A DNA stretch of 64,000 bases, from positions 3,286,001 to 3,350,000 of the forward strand of contig NZ_JAGQAG010000001.1 in NCBI RefSeq assembly GCF_021405525.1, written 5' to 3'. Every line of letters begins with the position of its first letter. Position 1 is the stretch's first letter. The position numbers were made by a program, and so were the translations under genes. Positions 8,150 through 16,585 of the stretch are shown piece after piece. The DNA comes from Ruegeria pomeroyi (GTDB taxonomy: Bacteria; Pseudomonadota; Alphaproteobacteria; Rhodobacterales; Rhodobacteraceae). The notes under the pieces were generated by a model. It ran no database searches, had not been told where the DNA came from, and worked only from the letters and a program-made list of their open reading frames with translations.

Positions 8150-9256
8150 TCTGACCGGCCTTTTCGGCGAGGCCTTGTCCAGCACCAGCTCCGAGCGCGA
8201 AAACCGGATCGGCGTGCGCAGGCCCGGCACGCCCTCGGGCTCGATCCGCATGCCGCGATGCGCGATCTGCGGGTCGGCCAGCGCCTCGGCCACCGAGTTG
8301 ATCGGCCCACCCGGCACGCCGCCCTGCTCCAACGCGGCCAGCAGATCCGCCTTGGTCCATTTCAGACAAGCCGCCGTCAGCAGTTCGGTCATCTCGGCCC
8401 GGTGCGCGACCCGGTCGGGATTGGTGGCAAAGCGTGGGTCATTGATCAGCTCGGCCACACCAAGAATGGTGCAGAGCGTGCCATATTGCCGGTCATTGCC
8501 GCAGGCGATGATGATATGGCCATCGGCCACCGGAAACACCTGATAGGGCACGATATTGGGATGGGCATTGCCCAGACGTGTCGGGCATTGCCCCGAGGCA
8601 AGGAAGTTCATCGCCTGGTTGGCCAGCACCCCGGTCATGCAGTCGAGCAGGCTGAGATCCACATGCTGGCCTTGCCCCGACCGCTCCCGTTCCGCCAGTG
8701 CTGCCTGAATGCCGATGACGCCGTAAAGCCCGGTAAAGATATCGGCAAAGGCCACGCCGATCTTTTGCGGCTCGCCCGCCGGGTCGCCGGTCAGGTCCAT
8801 GATGCCGCTCATGCCCTGGATCAGGAAGTCATAGCCCGCCCGATGAGCATAGGGGCCGTCCTGTCCAAACCCGGTGACCGAGCAATAGACAAGGCGCGGA
8901 TTGACCTCTTTGACGCTGTCATAATCGAGGCCGAATTTCTTCAGCCCGCCGACCTTGAAATTCTCGATCAGCACATCCGCCTCGCGGATCAGGTCCAGCA
9001 GCTTGTCGCGATCTCCCGCATCCCCGAAATCCAGCGCGATCGAGGTCTTGCCCCGGTTGGCACCATGGAAATAGGCGGCCGAGCGATCGCCCTCGCGCTC
9101 GATGAAGGGGGGACCCCATTTGCGGGTGTCGTCGCCCTCGGGGCTTTCGACCTTGAGCACTTCGGCGCCCAGATCGGCTAGGGTCTGGCCGATCCATGGC
9201 CCCGCCAGAATGCGGGCCAGTTCGACCACTTTCAGCCCTTGCAACGGTGCGCTCAT
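8144..9256 (-). CDS. CaiB/BaiF (class III) CoA-transferase
   Basis: This 370-residue protein is a full-length family III CoA-transferase. It begins LQGLKVVELARILAGPW and contains the expected catalytic aspartate at residue 172 in VAFADIFTGLYG, with GYDFLIQGMSGIMDLTG before it. It moves CoA from a donor acyl-CoA to a carboxylic acid in the cytoplasm. It lies downstream of the enamidase gene on the same strand with a 44-base gap, so the two are probably co-transcribed. If the pathway yields glutarate or 2-formylglutarate, activation of such a dicarboxylate would be a sensible role; that is inference, and related enzymes use many acids. Confidence 0.85.
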   Translation of the reverse strand: MSAPLQGLKVVELARILAGPWIGQTLADLGAEVLKVESPEGDDTRKWGPPFIEREGDRSAAYFHGANRGKTSIALDFGDAGDRDKLLDLIREADVLIENFKVGGLKKFGLDYDSVKEVNPRLVYCSVTGFGQDGPYAHRAGYDFLIQGMSGIMDLTGDPAGEPQKIGVAFADIFTGLYGVIGIQAALAERERSGQGQHVDLSLLDCMTGVLANQAMNFLASGQCPTRLGNAHPNIVPYQVFPVADGHIIIACGNDRQYGTLCTILGVAELINDPRFATNPDRVAHRAEMTELLTAACLKWTKADLLAALEQGGVPGGPINSVAEALADPQIAHRGMRIEPEGVPGLRTPIRFSRSELVLDKASPKRPVRS

Positions 9257-9300
9257 CTGCCTGCCCTTTCCCTGCCGGTGACGTCAGGGCAGGTTCTGCC

Positions 9301-10467
9301 CTAGCTGACGATCCGGGGCAAGCGGGTTGCGGGCGGGGTGTTGCGGCTGCGCTCGCTGCGCACCACCCCGTCGATCACGGTCATGCCGACACCGGGCAGA
9401 TTGCCCAGCTGCACCGATTCCAGAAGGGTTTTGCCCGGCGCGTGCTGCGCCTGATCCATCAGCACGAAATCGGCGGCATAACCGCGTTCCAAAAGGCCGG
9501 TATCCAGCTCGCGCTGACGGGCGGTGTTGCCGTTGGCAAAGCAGAAGGCGATCTCGGCCGGGACATTGCCCAGCGCCGACAGCATCGCCACCATGCGCAG
9601 GATGCCCAGCGGCTGCACACCCGAGCCCGCAGGCCCATCGGTGCCCAGAATGATCCGGTCCATCTGCTTCAACTCGCGCGCGGTGTTCAGCGTCAAAAGC
9701 GCGGCGCGCTCGTTGCCGTTATGCACGATCTCCAGCCCGGCGGTGCAGCTTTCGCACAGGCACATGATCTGGTCGTCAGGCAACGCCGAATGGCCGCCGT
9801 TGATATGGCCGATCACATCCGTCCCGGTTTCCAGCACCATGTCGGCGTCGATCAGGCCCGAACCTGGGATCGAGGGGCCGCCGGTATGAATGGTGGACTG
9901 GATGCCGTATTTGCGCGCCCAATCGACCATCTGACGGGCGGTCTTGCCGTCCTTGACCGTACCCAGACCGACCTCGCCCAGCAGCTTGACCCCGGCATCA
10001 GCCAGTTCCTTGAAATCCTGCTCGACCATGCCGTGTTCGATCACCGGAGCACCGGCCATCACCTTGACACCCGAGGGGCGGAAATTCTCGTACCAGCGCT
10101 GTGCCGCGATCGCCATCGCCTTGAGGCCGACGATATCCTTGGGGCGGCCCGGCATATGCACCTCGCCCGCCGAAATCAGCGTGGTCACGCCCCCGTGCAG
10201 GGTGCTGTCGATCCAGTGCAACTGCTGTTGGCGCGGGGTATAGTCGCCCACCACCGGGTGGACATGGCTGTCGATCAGGCCCGGCGCCAGGGTGACGCCA
10301 TTGGCGTCGATCAGCGTGTCGGCGCCTTCGGTATCCAGATCACCCTCGTATCCCCAGTCCGAGATCCGTCCGTCGATGGCAATGACGCAATCGCCGTCAT
10401 AGATCGGCTCTTCCATCTTGCCCGACAGCAACAGGCCGATATTGGTGATGACAAGCTTGCCCGACAT
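9301..10467 (-). CDS. Enamidase-like amidohydrolase
   Basis: This 388-residue amidohydrolase closely follows the enamidase of Eubacterium barkeri as I remember it: HGGVTTLISAGEVHMPGRPKD, VKLLGEVGLGTVKDG and a C-terminal SRNTPPA. Metal ligands expected for this branch are present: H68 and H70 in IDSHVH, bridging E165, H194, H221 and D277. Using glutamate in place of a carboxylated lysine as bridge is an enamidase trait. The known enzyme opens 1,4,5,6-tetrahydro-6-oxonicotinate to 2-formylglutarate and ammonia, one step after 6-hydroxynicotinate reductase. GGAGGG precedes the ATG. A double palindrome lies 15-40 bases upstream. Substrate in this organism is inferred. Confidence 0.78.
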   Translation of the reverse strand: MSGKLVITNIGLLLSGKMEEPIYDGDCVIAIDGRISDWGYEGDLDTEGADTLIDANGVTLAPGLIDSHVHPVVGDYTPRQQQLHWIDSTLHGGVTTLISAGEVHMPGRPKDIVGLKAMAIAAQRWYENFRPSGVKVMAGAPVIEHGMVEQDFKELADAGVKLLGEVGLGTVKDGKTARQMVDWARKYGIQSTIHTGGPSIPGSGLIDADMVLETGTDVIGHINGGHSALPDDQIMCLCESCTAGLEIVHNGNERAALLTLNTARELKQMDRIILGTDGPAGSGVQPLGILRMVAMLSALGNVPAEIAFCFANGNTARQRELDTGLLERGYAADFVLMDQAQHAPGKTLLESVQLGNLPGVGMTVIDGVVRSERSRNTPPATRLPRIVS

Positions 10468-10481
10468 GGCGCCCTCCGCGA

Positions 10482-10507
10482 AACGAGAAACTCGTTAGCA
10501 CGCTAAC
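10482..10507 (-). promoter_or_regulatory. Double-palindrome operator upstream of enamidase
   Basis: Two perfect dyads overlap by three bases: AACGAGAAACTCGTT (10482-10496) and GTTAGCACGCTAAC (10494-10507). The second has the symmetry of a MarR-family operator. The pair lies in the only promoter-sized gap (84 bases) between ychF and the enamidase gene, so it probably controls enamidase and CoA-transferase, most simply through the MarR protein at 7712. Confidence 0.6.
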
Positions 10508-10551
10508 ATAGGCGGGGATTCGGTCAAGCGCCGGCTGTCCGGCCCATCGGG

Positions 10552-11649
10552 TCAGGTGTTGAACAGGAAGTGCAGCACGTCGCCGTCCTTGACGACATAG
10601 CTTTTGCCCTCGGCCCGCATCTTGCCAGCCTCTTTGGCGCCCTGCTCGCCATTGCAGGCGATATAGTCGTCATAGGCGATGGTTTCGGCGCGGATGAAGC
10701 CCTTTTCGAAATCGCCATGGATCACGCCCGCCGCCTGCGGCGCAGCGGTGCCCTGACGGATGGTCCAGGCGCGCGCCTCTTTCGGGCCGACGGTGAAATA
10801 GGTTTCCAGATGCAAGAGGGCATATCCGGCCTTGATCAGCCGGTCGAGCCCGGCCTCTTCCAGCCCCATCTCTTCGAGGAACATGGCGGCCTCATCATCT
10901 TCGAGCTGGCTGATCTCTTCCTCGATCTGGGCCGAGATGATCACGTGGCTGTTGCCCTGCGCGGCGGCCATTTCAGCGACACGGGCGGAATGGGCATTGC
11001 CCTCGGCTGCCTCGGCCTCGCCCACGTTGCAGACATAAAGCACCGGCTTGGTGGTCAACAGTTGCAGCATCTTCCAGGCCTTGGCGTCCTCGTCGCTGAC
11101 CTCGACCACGCGGGCGGGCTTGCCATCTTCGAGCGCGGCCTGCGCCGCGGCCAGCAAACGGTCCTGCTGCTGCGCGTCCTTGTCATTGCCCTTGAGCTTG
11201 CGCACCAGATTGGCCCGGCGCTTCTCGATGCTTTCCAGATCGGCCAGCATCAGTTCGGTCTCGATGGTCTCGGCATCGGCCACCGGGTCGACGCGGCCCT
11301 CGACATGGGTCACGTCGCCGTCCTCGAAACAGCGCAGAACATGGGCGATGGCGTCGACCTCGCGGATATTGGCCAGGAACTGGTTGCCCAGCCCTTCGCC
11401 CTTGGAGGCGCCTTTGACCAGCCCGGCGATGTCCACAAATGTCATGCGGGTCGGGATGATCTGTTTCGACTTGGCAATCGCGGCCAGCTTGTCCAGCCGA
11501 GCATCGGGCACGCCCACCTCGCCCACATTGGGCTCGATGGTGCAGAAGGGGAAGTTTGCCGCCTGCGCCGCCGCGGTGCGGGTCAATGCGTTGAACAGGG
11601 TCGACTTGCCCACATTCGGCAGACCCACGATACCCATTTTGAAACCCAT
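10552..11649 (-). CDS. ychF: Redox-regulated ATPase YchF (Obg-like)
   Basis: This 365-residue protein is YchF/OLA1. It starts [23 protein letters not shown] with the G1 motif NVGKST, followed by [13 protein letters not shown] and the G3 region [17 protein letters not shown]. The G4 position reads NVGE in place of NKxD, which underlies the family's preference for ATP, and the C-terminal TGS-like region [12 protein letters not shown] is present. It is a cytosolic ribosome-associated P-loop ATPase. The ATG at 11649 has AGGAG upstream; a 99-residue in-frame upstream extension is rejected as it lacks family similarity. Confidence 0.97.
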   Translation of the reverse strand: MGFKMGIVGLPNVGKSTLFNALTRTAAAQAANFPFCTIEPNVGEVGVPDARLDKLAAIAKSKQIIPTRMTFVDIAGLVKGASKGEGLGNQFLANIREVDAIAHVLRCFEDGDVTHVEGRVDPVADAETIETELMLADLESIEKRRANLVRKLKGNDKDAQQQDRLLAAAQAALEDGKPARVVEVSDEDAKAWKMLQLLTTKPVLYVCNVGEAEAAEGNAHSARVAEMAAAQGNSHVIISAQIEEEISQLEDDEAAMFLEEMGLEEAGLDRLIKAGYALLHLETYFTVGPKEARAWTIRQGTAAPQAAGVIHGDFEKGFIRAETIAYDDYIACNGEQGAKEAGKMRAEGKSYVVKDGDVLHFLFNT

Positions 11650-11832
11650 GACCGTCTCCTGATGCCATCTGACGGGGCCTTCTAGGCGGGTCGGCGCAAA
11701 TGCGCAAGCCGCGCGCGCGTCGGCATGTTTCATCCCTTCACGACTGCGCAAGCCCCGCGTGAGTCCACTTGTGGGGTTACTGATCGGTACACATTTCTCC
11801 TGCCGAACACCGTCACAAGAAATGGCAGCGAT

Positions 11833-12321
11833 ATGAAACAGTTCCTTCTCTCCGCGATCCTGGCCTTTGGGCTTGCCGGCACAACGCAGGCGCAATCCCT
11901 TATCCTTGGCGCGGGATACGCGGATTTCCAGCACGAGCAGTCCCAAGATCAGGGGGTTCTGTCACTGGAATACCAGCACACGCCGTTCTGGGAGCGGGGT
12001 CGCCTCAGCGCCCGGTTGGCCGCGGCGGCGACGCTGCATGCCAATGGCGATTTTCACCTGGGCGCGGGCGTTGCCGGAGAATATGCCCTGGACAGAAACT
12101 GGTTCATCGAGGCCAGCGTGCTGCCCGGCGTCTATTTCGAGGGTGAGGACAGCAACACGCTGGGCAGCCGGTTCGAAGTGCGCAGCCTGTTTGGCGTCGG
12201 TTACCGCTTTGACAATGGCGATGCGCTGTCGCTGGCGATCACGCATAAATCGAATGCCTCAATTTCCGAGTTCAACCCGGGCGTCAACTCGGTTCTGCTG
12301 CGGTTCCACCGCTCTTTCTGA
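11833..12321 (+). CDS. Lipid A deacylase / acyloxyacyl hydrolase, PagL type
   Basis: This 162-residue protein has a signal peptide (MKQFLLSAILAFGLAGTTQAQ) and a C-terminal aromatic end, RFHRSF, suiting an outer membrane barrel. The key motif HKSNASISEFNPG near residue 140 matches the conserved His-x-Ser-Asn ... Asn-Pro-Gly region of PagL, which holds the catalytic His and Ser. PagL removes the 3-O acyl chain of lipid A at the outer membrane. ATG at 11833 is chosen because it begins the signal peptide. It is divergent from ychF across 183 bases and stands alone, 78 bases before trpA. Confidence 0.75.
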   Translation: MKQFLLSAILAFGLAGTTQAQSLILGAGYADFQHEQSQDQGVLSLEYQHTPFWERGRLSARLAAAATLHANGDFHLGAGVAGEYALDRNWFIEASVLPGVYFEGEDSNTLGSRFEVRSLFGVGYRFDNGDALSLAITHKSNASISEFNPGVNSVLLRFHRSF

Positions 12322-12399
12322 GCTGCGCGTCGGGTGTGGGATTGATTTTCGGCACGGTTTTCTGCACATCAGGCCGATAGCAGAACGCAAGGACGCCCG

Positions 12400-13191
12400 A
12401 TGACCCGTATCGACGCCAAATTCGCCGAGTTGAAAGCCCAAGGCAAAAAGGCCTTTGTCTCATATGTGATGGCGGGGGATCCGGATTTCGACACCTCGCT
12501 GGAGCTGGTCAAGGGCCTGCCCGGCGCTGGGGTGGATGTTATCGAACTGGGTCTTCCCTTTACCGACCCGATGGCGGACGGTCCCACGATCCAGCTGGCT
12601 GGCCAGCGTGCGCTTGATGGCGGCATGACGCTTCAGCGGACACTGGATCTGGCGACCGAGTTCCGAAAGACCGACAACAGCACGCCCATCGTCCTGATGG
12701 GCTATTACAACCCGATCTACAATCGCGGCGTCGACCGGTTTCTGGCCGATGCCAAGGCCGCCGGTATCGACGGGCTGATCGTGGTCGACCTGCCGCCCGA
12801 GGAAGACGCCGAATTGTGCCTGCCCGCACAAGCGGCCGGTTTGAACTTCATCCGGCTCGCCACGCCGACGACCGACGACAAGCGTCTGCCGCGCGTGCTG
12901 CAAAACACATCGGGCTTTGTCTACTACGTCTCGATCACCGGGATCACCGGCGCGGCCGAGGCGCAGGCGACCGATGTCGGCCCCGAAGTGGCCCGGATCA
13001 AGGCGGCGACCGACCTGCCGATTATCGTGGGCTTCGGGATCAACACGCCCGAGAAATCGCGCGCCATCGCCAGCGTCGCCGATGGCGCCGTTGTCGGTTC
13101 GGCCATCGTGAGCCAGATCGGCGCGGGCAAACCGGTGGCCGAGGTTCTGGCCTTTGTCAAATCGCTGGCGGACGGCGCGCACAGCGCCTGA
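12400..13191 (+). CDS. trpA: Tryptophan synthase alpha subunit
   Basis: This 263-residue TIM-barrel protein carries the catalytic pair E49 (VIELGLPF) and D60 (DPMADGP) of TrpA, and the phosphate-binding [10 protein letters not shown] and [10 protein letters not shown] segments near the C-terminus. It converts indole-3-glycerol phosphate to indole and glyceraldehyde 3-phosphate and channels indole to TrpB. In this genome trpA is on the plus strand about 7 kb from the trpF-trpB block and on the opposite strand, so it is not in one operon with its partner. It converges with the MaoC gene, with only three bases between stops. Confidence 0.98.
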   Translation: MTRIDAKFAELKAQGKKAFVSYVMAGDPDFDTSLELVKGLPGAGVDVIELGLPFTDPMADGPTIQLAGQRALDGGMTLQRTLDLATEFRKTDNSTPIVLMGYYNPIYNRGVDRFLADAKAAGIDGLIVVDLPPEEDAELCLPAQAAGLNFIRLATPTTDDKRLPRVLQNTSGFVYYVSITGITGAAEAQATDVGPEVARIKAATDLPIIVGFGINTPEKSRAIASVADGAVVGSAIVSQIGAGKPVAEVLAFVKSLADGAHSA

Positions 13192-13194
13192 GCG

Positions 13195-13638
13195 TCAGGG
13201 CCGGCGCCGCAGGATGTTGATGCCTGAATATTCGGCAACCTTTTGGCCGTCCTGATTGTAGATCTCGCTCAGCACCGTGATCCGGCCACGGTCGGGTCGC
13301 GAACGCGACGCGGTACTCTCGGTGACCGTTGCCACCACCCGCAGCAAGTCGCCGGGGCGCACGGGCACCATCCACTTTACATCGGTCATACCTGGAGACC
13401 CCATCGAGGCCTCGGCCCAGAGGCCCGATGCATACCAACGCTCGAACGCGGTGACGAGCGTGTGCCAGCCGCTGGCGATGATCCCCCCGAACGGGCCGTC
13501 CTTGGCGGCCTCGGGGTCGATGTGGAACGGTTGCGGGTCCCATTTGCGCGCGAAATCCATGATCTCGTCACCCGTCATTTCCCACGGGTCGGACTCGTAG
13601 CGGAACCCGACCGGAAAATCCTCCCAGTATTTCGTCAT
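13195..13638 (-). CDS. MaoC family (hot-dog) dehydratase
   Basis: This 147-residue protein is a single hot-dog MaoC-like domain. The hydratase-2 motif is visible as DPQPFHIDPEAA followed by FGGIIASGWHT, placing the catalytic Asp and His. Such proteins hydrate enoyl-CoAs, although many single-domain members have unknown substrates. ATG at 13638 gives the family-typical MTKYWEDFPVG start with AGAGG upstream; a 26-residue upstream extension is rejected. It is divergent from lldD across a 108-base region with an AT-rich dyad. Confidence 0.87.
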   Translation of the reverse strand: MTKYWEDFPVGFRYESDPWEMTGDEIMDFARKWDPQPFHIDPEAAKDGPFGGIIASGWHTLVTAFERWYASGLWAEASMGSPGMTDVKWMVPVRPGDLLRVVATVTESTASRSRPDRGRITVLSEIYNQDGQKVAEYSGINILRRRP

Positions 13639-13708
13639 GCCCTCTGCCCTTGCTAAAGCGCCCGGTGCACAGTGTCGCGGCCAGACCGAGTTGCCAAGCG
13701 GCAAAAAT

Positions 13709-13731
13709 ATTGGCAAACAAATTTAACCAAT
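13709..13731. promoter_or_regulatory. AT-rich dyad between maoC-like gene and lldD
   Basis: ATTGG and CCAAT arms are separated by 13 bases, and flanking AAAA/TTTT extends the symmetry with a small offset. It lies 15 bases before the lldD start, inside the only divergent promoter region here. It could bind a regulator of lldD; no regulator gene is adjacent. Confidence 0.3.
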
Positions 13732-13746
13732 TTTGAGGGACAGGAT

Positions 13747-14910
13747 ATGGCCGTCATCACCAATATCGAAGATCTCAAGCGGATCTATGAACGCCGCGTG
13801 CCGCGCATGTTCTACGATTATGCCGAAAGCGGCAGCTGGACAGAACAGACCTTTCGCGAGAACAGCTCGGATTTCGACCTGATCCGCTTGCGCCAGCGGG
13901 TTGCCGTCGACATGTCCGGCCGTTCGACCGCCAGCCAGATGGTCGGGCAGGACGTGGCGATGCCGGTGGCGCTGGCACCCGTGGGGCTGACCGGCATGCA
14001 GAACGCCGATGGCGAGATCAAGGCCGCCCGCGCCGCCAATGAATTCGGCGTGCCCTTTACCCTTTCGACGATGTCGATCAACTCGATCGAGGAGGTGGCC
14101 GAGGCCACGGGCCGTCCCTTCTGGTTCCAGCTCTACACCATGCGCGACACCGACTATACCAGCCGCCTGATCCAGCGGGCCAAGGCCGCCAAGTGTTCGG
14201 CGCTGGTGATCACGCTCGACCTGCAAATCCTAGGTCAGCGGCACAAGGATCTGAAGAACGGCCTGTCCGCCCCGCCGAAACTGACGCCCAGGACCATCGC
14301 CAACCTGATGACCAAATGGGCCTGGGGGATCGAGATGCTGGGCGCCAAGCGGCGCAATTTCGGCAATATCGTTGGCCATGTGCAGGGCGTGTCGGACACC
14401 GCCAATCTGGGCGCCTGGACCGCCGAGCAGTTCGACCCGACGCTTGACTGGGGCAAGGTCGCCAAACTGATGGAGCAATGGGGCGGCAAGGTGATCCTCA
14501 AGGGCATCCTGGATGCCGAGGATGCAAAAATGGCGGCCAGCCTGGGCGCCGATGCCATCGTGGTCTCGAACCATGGCGGCCGGCAGCTGGACGGCGCGCT
14601 GAGTTCGATCCGGGTTCTGCCCGAGATCATGGACGCGGTGGGCGGCGACATCGAGGTGCATCTGGACAGCGGCATCCGTTCGGGTCAGGACGTGCTCAAG
14701 GCGCTGGCGCTGGGGGCCAAGGGCACCATGATCGGGCGCGCCTTTGTCTATGGTCTGGGTGCCATGGGGCAAGCCGGGGTGACCAAGGCGCTGGAAGTGA
14801 TCCACCGCGAGCTTGACGTCACCATGGCCCTGTGCGGCGAGAAAAATGTTGCCAATCTGGGCCGCCACAACCTGCTTGTGCCCGAGGATTTCGGCGGCCG
14901 CTGGGCCTGA
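13747..14910 (+). CDS. lldD: FMN-dependent alpha-hydroxy-acid (L-lactate) dehydrogenase
   Basis: This 387-residue protein belongs to the glycolate oxidase / L-lactate dehydrogenase family. FMN-site and catalytic landmarks are present: [15 protein letters not shown] at residues 20-35, [35 protein letters not shown], then H276 and R279 in [10 protein letters not shown] and the C-terminal [12 protein letters not shown]. It oxidises a 2-hydroxy acid to the keto acid with a quinone or oxygen as acceptor, usually at the inner membrane. ATG at 13747 has GAGGGA upstream. Exact substrate (lactate or another hydroxy acid) cannot be read from sequence. Confidence 0.92.
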   Translation: MAVITNIEDLKRIYERRVPRMFYDYAESGSWTEQTFRENSSDFDLIRLRQRVAVDMSGRSTASQMVGQDVAMPVALAPVGLTGMQNADGEIKAARAANEFGVPFTLSTMSINSIEEVAEATGRPFWFQLYTMRDTDYTSRLIQRAKAAKCSALVITLDLQILGQRHKDLKNGLSAPPKLTPRTIANLMTKWAWGIEMLGAKRRNFGNIVGHVQGVSDTANLGAWTAEQFDPTLDWGKVAKLMEQWGGKVILKGILDAEDAKMAASLGADAIVVSNHGGRQLDGALSSIRVLPEIMDAVGGDIEVHLDSGIRSGQDVLKALALGAKGTMIGRAFVYGLGAMGQAGVTKALEVIHRELDVTMALCGEKNVANLGRHNLLVPEDFGGRWA

Positions 14911-14984
14911 ACCGGCAAACGGGGCAAAATCGGGCGAATCCCCCTTTCCTTTGGCCCCGATCCACTGTAAGAGCGCGGCTTCAC

Positions 14985-15013
14985 GCGGGGCTACAGCCTT
15001 GGAGGAGCCCCGC
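14985..15013 (+). promoter_or_regulatory. Hairpin in the rplY leader
   Basis: An 8-bp perfect stem (GCGGGGCT / AGCCCCGC) encloses a 13-nt loop and ends 21 bases before the rplY ATG. It would form in the 5' untranslated RNA. A role in autoregulation by the ribosomal protein or in transcript stability is possible but not shown. Confidence 0.4.
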
Positions 15014-15034
15014 CCTAACATTGGAGATATTATC

Positions 15035-15670
15035 ATGGCTGGTGAGATTCCTGATCTCGTAGCTCTGGAACGGACGGGGACAGGCAAGGGCGCCGCTCGT
15101 CAGGCACGCCGCGACGGCATGGTTCCGGGCATTGTATTTGGTGGCGACAACGACCCGCTGCCGATCCAGATTCCGTTCAACCGTCTGCTCAAGATGCTGA
15201 AGGCGGGCCGGTTCAAATCGACGCTCTTCAACCTCAAGGTCGAAGGCCACGAAGATGTCCGCGTGATCTGCCGCGACGTGCAGCGTGACGTGGTCAAGGA
15301 CCTGCCGACCCACCTGGACCTGATGCGCCTGCGCCGCACCAGCCGGATCAAGCTGTTCATCCACGTGGACTTCGTGAACCACGCGGCGGCACCGGGCCTG
15401 AAAAAGGGCGGCGTGCTGACCGTGGTGCGCCCCGAGGTGGAACTGGAAGTCACCGCAGGCGACATTCCCGAAAGCATCACCGTCGACCTGTCCGGTCTGA
15501 ACATCGGTGACGTCGTGACCATTTCCAGCGTCAATCTGCCCGCCGGCGCCAAGCCGACCATCGACCGCGACTTCGTGATCGCCAACATCTCGGCCCCGTC
15601 GGGCCTGGCATCCTCGTCTGACGATGAAGAAGCCGAAAGCGAAGAGGCCGAAGGCGACGCCGAAGAATAA
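15035..15670 (+). CDS. rplY: 50S ribosomal protein L25/general stress protein Ctc
   Basis: This 211-residue protein is the long, Ctc-type L25. The N-terminal 5S rRNA-binding domain has [23 protein letters not shown] and [20 protein letters not shown]; a second beta-rich domain follows ([20 protein letters not shown]), and the tail is strongly acidic (about residues 190-211). It binds 5S rRNA in the large subunit. GGAG lies at 15022. It is followed by a strong terminator and then pth, the usual L25-Pth pairing. Confidence 0.97.
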   Translation: MAGEIPDLVALERTGTGKGAARQARRDGMVPGIVFGGDNDPLPIQIPFNRLLKMLKAGRFKSTLFNLKVEGHEDVRVICRDVQRDVVKDLPTHLDLMRLRRTSRIKLFIHVDFVNHAAAPGLKKGGVLTVVRPEVELEVTAGDIPESITVDLSGLNIGDVVTISSVNLPAGAKPTIDRDFVIANISAPSGLASSSDDEEAESEEAEGDAEE

Positions 15671-15694
15671 TCTTCGCGACCGTCAACCCATCAG

Positions 15695-15727
15695 AAGGCG
15701 GGGCCGCGTTCGGCCCCGCCTTTTTTT
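15695..15727 (+). terminator. Rho-independent terminator of rplY
   Basis: A 12-bp perfect stem (AAGGCGGGGCCG, loop CGTT, CGGCCCCGCCTT) is followed by a run of seven Ts at 15721-15727, 25 bases after the rplY stop. This is a classic intrinsic terminator on the plus strand. Confidence 0.95.
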
Positions 15728-15811
15728 GTAGTCAGGCCCAGAGGGCCGTCTGGCCTTTTGCAGCCGCAAGCGGCAAGAAGGACCGGCAACTGGCAAAGCA
15801 AGAGGCCCGAC

Positions 15812-16507
15812 ATGCGATTGTTCGTCGGACTGGGAAACCCCGGCGCGAAATACGCCCGCAACCGGCATAACATCGGCTTTATGGCGCTGGACCGGATCGC
15901 CGAGGATCACGGCTTTGGCCCGTGGCGGGCCAAGTTTCAGGGCCAGATCGCCGAGGGGCGGCTGGGCAGCGAAAAGGTACTGCTGCTGAAGCCCGAGACC
16001 TTCATGAACCGCTCGGGCCAGTCGGTGGGCGAGGCGATGCGGTTCTACAAGCTTGACAGCACCGATATCACCGTTCTGCATGACGAACTGGACCTTGCAC
16101 CCGGCAAGGTCAAGGTCAAGGCGGGCGGCGGCCATGCCGGCCATAACGGCCTGCGCTCGATCCACGACCATATCGGCGCCGCCTATGACCGGGTGCGGCT
16201 GGGCATCGGGCATCCCGGCCGCAAAGAGGCGGTGGCAGGCTATGTGCTGCATGATTTCGCCCGCGCGGACGAGGACTGGCTGGACAATGTGCTGCGTGGT
16301 GTCTCGGACGGCGCGCCGCATCTGGCCGCCGGAGACGGGGCGCGGTTCATGAACGCGGTCGCCCTGCGCACCGCGCCTCCGCGCTCGTCAACCGGAACAG
16401 CCCGTCCGCCATCGGCAACGCCCGAAAAGACAGCGCCAGCCCCGGACCCCACGCCCCGGCCCGACGTCCGCAGCGCGCTGCAAAAGCTAGTCGACCGGTT
16501 CAAATAA
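15812..16507 (+). CDS. pth: Peptidyl-tRNA hydrolase
   Basis: This 231-residue enzyme has the Pth core: [20 protein letters not shown] with catalytic H19 and N10, then [28 protein letters not shown] and [13 protein letters not shown]. It releases peptide from prematurely dropped peptidyl-tRNA in the cytoplasm. The enzyme core ends near residue 185; an extra proline- and alanine-rich tail of about 45 residues follows, as is common in this bacterial family. ATG at 15812 begins the conserved MRLFVGL; an upstream in-frame start at 15758 is rejected. Confidence 0.97.
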   Translation: MRLFVGLGNPGAKYARNRHNIGFMALDRIAEDHGFGPWRAKFQGQIAEGRLGSEKVLLLKPETFMNRSGQSVGEAMRFYKLDSTDITVLHDELDLAPGKVKVKAGGGHAGHNGLRSIHDHIGAAYDRVRLGIGHPGRKEAVAGYVLHDFARADEDWLDNVLRGVSDGAPHLAAGDGARFMNAVALRTAPPRSSTGTARPPSATPEKTAPAPDPTPRPDVRSALQKLVDRFK

Positions 16508-16585
16508 CCCGCTGCCGCCACGTAGCAGTTGCGTGGCGTCCCAAGCCTTGCGACCCTGCCCGCGTGGTCCCATCGGAGGAGTGAC

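Noticed and set aside
9196-10506. A 436-residue plus-strand frame opposite the enamidase gene
   Set aside because: It runs through the double-palindrome operator and has His/Ala/Gln-rich shadow composition, whereas the minus strand holds all amidohydrolase metal ligands.
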